From Miltoncostaea marina (lineage in GTDB: Bacteria; Actinomycetota; Thermoleophilia; Miltoncostaeales; Miltoncostaeaceae), in contig NZ_CP064655.1 of the NCBI RefSeq assembly GCF_018141525.1, positions 310,001 to 374,000 of the forward strand: 64,000 nucleotides of DNA. Direction: 5' to 3'. The position numbers and the translations under genes are program-made. Positions within the stretch are counted from its first letter, which is position 1; each line of letters opens with the position of its first letter. This document shows positions 62,209-64,000 of this stretch, piece by piece. The notes under the pieces are model-generated. The model ran no database searches and was not told the origin of the DNA. It was given only the letters and a program-made list of their open reading frames with translations.

Positions 62209-63318
62209 GTGGACGCCGCGGGCGGCATCGGGGTCGTGGGGGCGGGCATCGTCGGCCTCTGCACGGCGTACGCGCTGCTCGAGCGCGGCGCGGCCGTGCG
62301 CGTGTACGAGCGCGGCGTGCCGGGCGGCGGCCAGTCGGGCGGCGCCTCGCGGGTGTTCCGGCACGGCCACGACGACCCGCGCATGGTCGCGGCGGCGGTC
62401 GCCAGCCGCGCGGTCTACGAGGAGTGGTCGCGGCGCCTCGGCGTGGAGATGGTCTCGCGCGACGGCGCGCTGGCGCTGGGCCCGCCGGCCGCTCGGCGGC
62501 TGCCCGGGCTGCGGGCGGCCGGGGTACCGGCCGCCCGCGTCGCGGCGGAGGCGGTCGCCCGGGCGCTGCCGCCCCTCGCGCCGCTGCCCGGGGCGGCGGT
62601 CCCGGCGGTGCTCGACGAGGCGGGCGGCGCGATCCGCACCACGGCGGCGGTCGAGGCGCTGCGCGGCGCGCTCGGCGACGCCCTGGTGACCGAGGAGGTG
62701 CTCGCCGTGCGCGACCTGCCCGGCGGCGGCGCCGAGGTGGTCGCCGGGGGGACGGTCGCGCGCCACGACGCCGTGGTCGTCTGCGCCGGGCGGGGGACGG
62801 CGGCCCTGGCCGCCGGGCTGGGGCTGGCGCCGCCCGTCGCGCTCGGCGCGCACGTGCGGCTGACCTTCCGGGTGCGCGGCGACGCGCCGGCGCGGCTCGC
62901 CTGCCTGCAGGACGGCAGCGGCGCCTGGGGCGAGACGGGCGTCTACGCCGCCGCCCTGCCCGGCAACCGCGAGTACGCGGTCGGCATCAGCGAGCACGTC
63001 GACGCGGCGCCGGACGGCGCGCTGGCCGACCCCGGCGGGCTGGCCGCGCTGGCGGACCGCACGCGGGCGTACGTGCGCCGCGCGCTGCCCGGGCTCGACC
63101 CGGACCCGGTCGCCTCGCGCGTGTGCTGGACGACCGAGCTGCCCTGGGGGCCGGACGGCGTCGCCGCCTGGCGCGCCGGCGACGTGCTCGTGGTGGCCGG
63201 CCACAACCTCTTCAAGCAGGCGCCCGGCCTGGGGCGGTCGCTGGCCGCCGCCGCGCTGGGCGACGAGCCGGCGCTCGACCTGCGGCCGCAGGCGCGGCTC
63301 GGCGCGCGGGCGGCGTAG
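62209..63318 (+). CDS. FAD-dependent oxidoreductase (DAO / sarcosine oxidase-like)
   Basis: A 369-residue flavoprotein of the D-amino-acid-oxidase fold. The N-terminal GIGVVGAGIVGLCTAYALLERG binds FAD, GGQSGGASRVFRHGH follows, and the C-terminal VVAGHNLFKQAPGLGRSLA completes the FAD site. The substrate is likely an amine or amino acid. TACGGT lies exactly six bases before the GTG at 62209, so the transcript is probably leaderless. Confidence 0.88.
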   Translation: MDAAGGIGVVGAGIVGLCTAYALLERGAAVRVYERGVPGGGQSGGASRVFRHGHDDPRMVAAAVASRAVYEEWSRRLGVEMVSRDGALALGPPAARRLPGLRAAGVPAARVAAEAVARALPPLAPLPGAAVPAVLDEAGGAIRTTAAVEALRGALGDALVTEEVLAVRDLPGGGAEVVAGGTVARHDAVVVCAGRGTAALAAGLGLAPPVALGAHVRLTFRVRGDAPARLACLQDGSGAWGETGVYAAALPGNREYAVGISEHVDAAPDGALADPGGLAALADRTRAYVRRALPGLDPDPVASRVCWTTELPWGPDGVAAWRAGDVLVVAGHNLFKQAPGLGRSLAAAALGDEPALDLRPQARLGARAA

Positions 63319-63355
63319 GCTCGCGCGGTCGGGCGGCGAGCGGGAGGGGACGGGG

Positions 63356-63580
63356 ATGGACCATCGGCGGTGGCTGGAGCGGTACGCGGAGGCGCTCGGC
63401 GTGGCGCGCCCGACCGATGCGGAGGTCGAGGCCGTGCTCGAGCTGGCGGCGGAGGCGGCGCACGCGTCCGAGCGCCCGGCCGCGCCGGTCGCCTGCTGGC
63501 TCGCGGCCCGCGCCGGCGTCGACCCGGACCGGGCGCTGGAGCTGGCGCGCGGCCTCGCGGGGGAGGCGCCCGGAGCCTGA
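63356..63580 (+). CDS. DUF6457-like small protein
   Basis: A 74-residue helical protein. The pattern WLERYAEALGVARPTDAEVEAVLELAAEAAHASERPAAPVACWLA (in parts) resembles a small family found beside molybdenum-cofactor and formate dehydrogenase genes in actinobacteria. GGGAGGGG precedes the ATG by about six bases. No molybdenum gene is in this window. The family name is tentative. Confidence 0.65.
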   Translation: MDHRRWLERYAEALGVARPTDAEVEAVLELAAEAAHASERPAAPVACWLAARAGVDPDRALELARGLAGEAPGA

Positions 63581-63587
63581 CCGCCGC

Positions 63588-64000
63588 CTACGCGGCGGGC
63601 GGCGGGATGAGCGCGGTGATGCGCGCGCCCTGGCCGGGGGCGCTGTCGATGCTCAGCGAGCCGCCGAGCGCCGCCACCCGCTCCCGCGCCGACGGCAGCC
63701 CGATGTGGCCCCGGTAGAAGGCCTCGCCGTCGACGCGGGGCGTGAAGCCGCGCCCGTCGTCGGCGACCACGAGGCGCACCGCGGGCCCGGCGCGCGCCAC
63801 CCGCACGTGCGCGTGCTCGGCGCCCGAGTGCTTCTCGACGTTGACGAGGAACTCGCGGGCCAGCGCGAGCACCAGGCGGTCGTGCACGCCGACCGCCGCG
63901 CAGTCGATCTCGAAGGTCACCCTGAACCCGCCCCGGCCGGCGATCGACTCGGCCACCGTGCGCAGGGCGGTCTCGAGGCCGCCATGGGTGAGCGTCACCG
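63588..64000 (-). CDS. Sensor histidine kinase, C-terminal part (cut by window)
   Basis: The last 137 codons of a histidine kinase ATPase domain: N-box REFLVNVEKHSGAEH, G1 DDGRGF, G2 GHIGL and the closing GQGARITALIP. The arrangement matches the HPK7 (NarX/DegS-like) class that pairs with NarL-type regulators. The frame runs off the window at 64000; ATG at 63998 is likely internal. Convergent with the DUF6457-like gene. Confidence 0.88.
   Translation of the reverse strand, partial: VTLTHGGLETALRTVAESIAGRGGFRVTFEIDCAAVGVHDRLVLALAREFLVNVEKHSGAEHAHVRVARAGPAVRLVVADDGRGFTPRVDGEAFYRGHIGLPSARERVAALGGSLSIDSAPGQGARITALIPPPAA

Overview
The window is very GC-rich and densely coded, with many 1-4 base stop/start overlaps (ATGA, GTGA, TGATG). 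Several genes point to a high-GC actinobacterium: a CysO/CysM/Mec-type protein-thiocarboxylate cysteine pathway, an LLM-class probable F420-dependent oxidoreductase, tRNA genes that do not encode CCA, and many starts that look leaderless. A deep-branching class such as Thermoleophilia (Solirubrobacterales-like) would fit. That placement is an inference; there is no rRNA here to prove it.

Layout. 1-3.4 kb: rarA (cut by the window edge), an MFS transporter and small proteins. 3.5-7.1 kb: a sulfur operon with a rhodanese-ThiF activating enzyme, a CysO-like carrier, CysM, a JAMM peptidase and a lipoprotein. 7.1-17.5 kb: a NYN/OST-HTH protein with a frameshift inside a coding repeat, type II citrate synthase, malate synthase, CopCD, FabI, and a 186-bp hairpin-rich tandem duplication at 12.5-12.9 kb. 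18.6-30.3 kb: one long minus-strand glycerol/dihydroxyacetone operon (glpF-dhaK-dhaL-glpK-glpA-glpB-glpC-dhaM-epimerase). 30.4-31.7 kb: plsY and pgsA, the phospholipid enzymes that draw on glycerol 3-phosphate. 32-39 kb: small membrane proteins, an orphan soluble chemoreceptor-like protein, a PLP decarboxylase, a truncated hotdog gene, and a tetR/ilvD pair that share one very compact bidirectional promoter. 39.0-40.9 kb: a 1.9-kb segment flanked by a direct repeat of the tRNA-Asp 3' end, probably an island remnant. 41-52.8 kb: an FHA-HtrA protease, secreted proteins, a UDG, a 23-bp minisatellite, an LLM oxidoreductase/HxlR pair and an MFS. 52.9-55.4 kb: tRNA-Glu preceded by a ten-codon leader-like ORF, then a TetR-controlled ABC exporter. 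55.4-59.2 kb: a DICT-HD-GYP regulator and a XamI-type restriction-modification pair. 59.3-64 kb: metallopeptidase, USP, metF, YmgE-like protein, a FAD oxidase and a truncated histidine kinase.

How the genes fit together. Glycerol enters through GlpF, is phosphorylated by GlpK and oxidised by GlpABC to DHAP. Dihydroxyacetone reaches DHAP through DhaKL, fed by a DhaM that carries its own complete enzyme I and HPr. Malate and citrate synthase serve the TCA cycle and glyoxylate use. The sulfur operon builds cysteine on a small protein carrier.

The most unusual signals are: the tetR/ilvD symmetric promoter and a window-wide leaderless-start signature (TANNNT 6-7 bases before the start codon, at least 14 genes); the TTG mini-ORF with a near-complete anti-anti-SD sequence between strong hairpins upstream of tRNA-Glu; the tRNA-Asp-flanked island; and two structured tandem repeats. 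All gene calls come from reading translations and motifs by eye. No database search or folding program was run.
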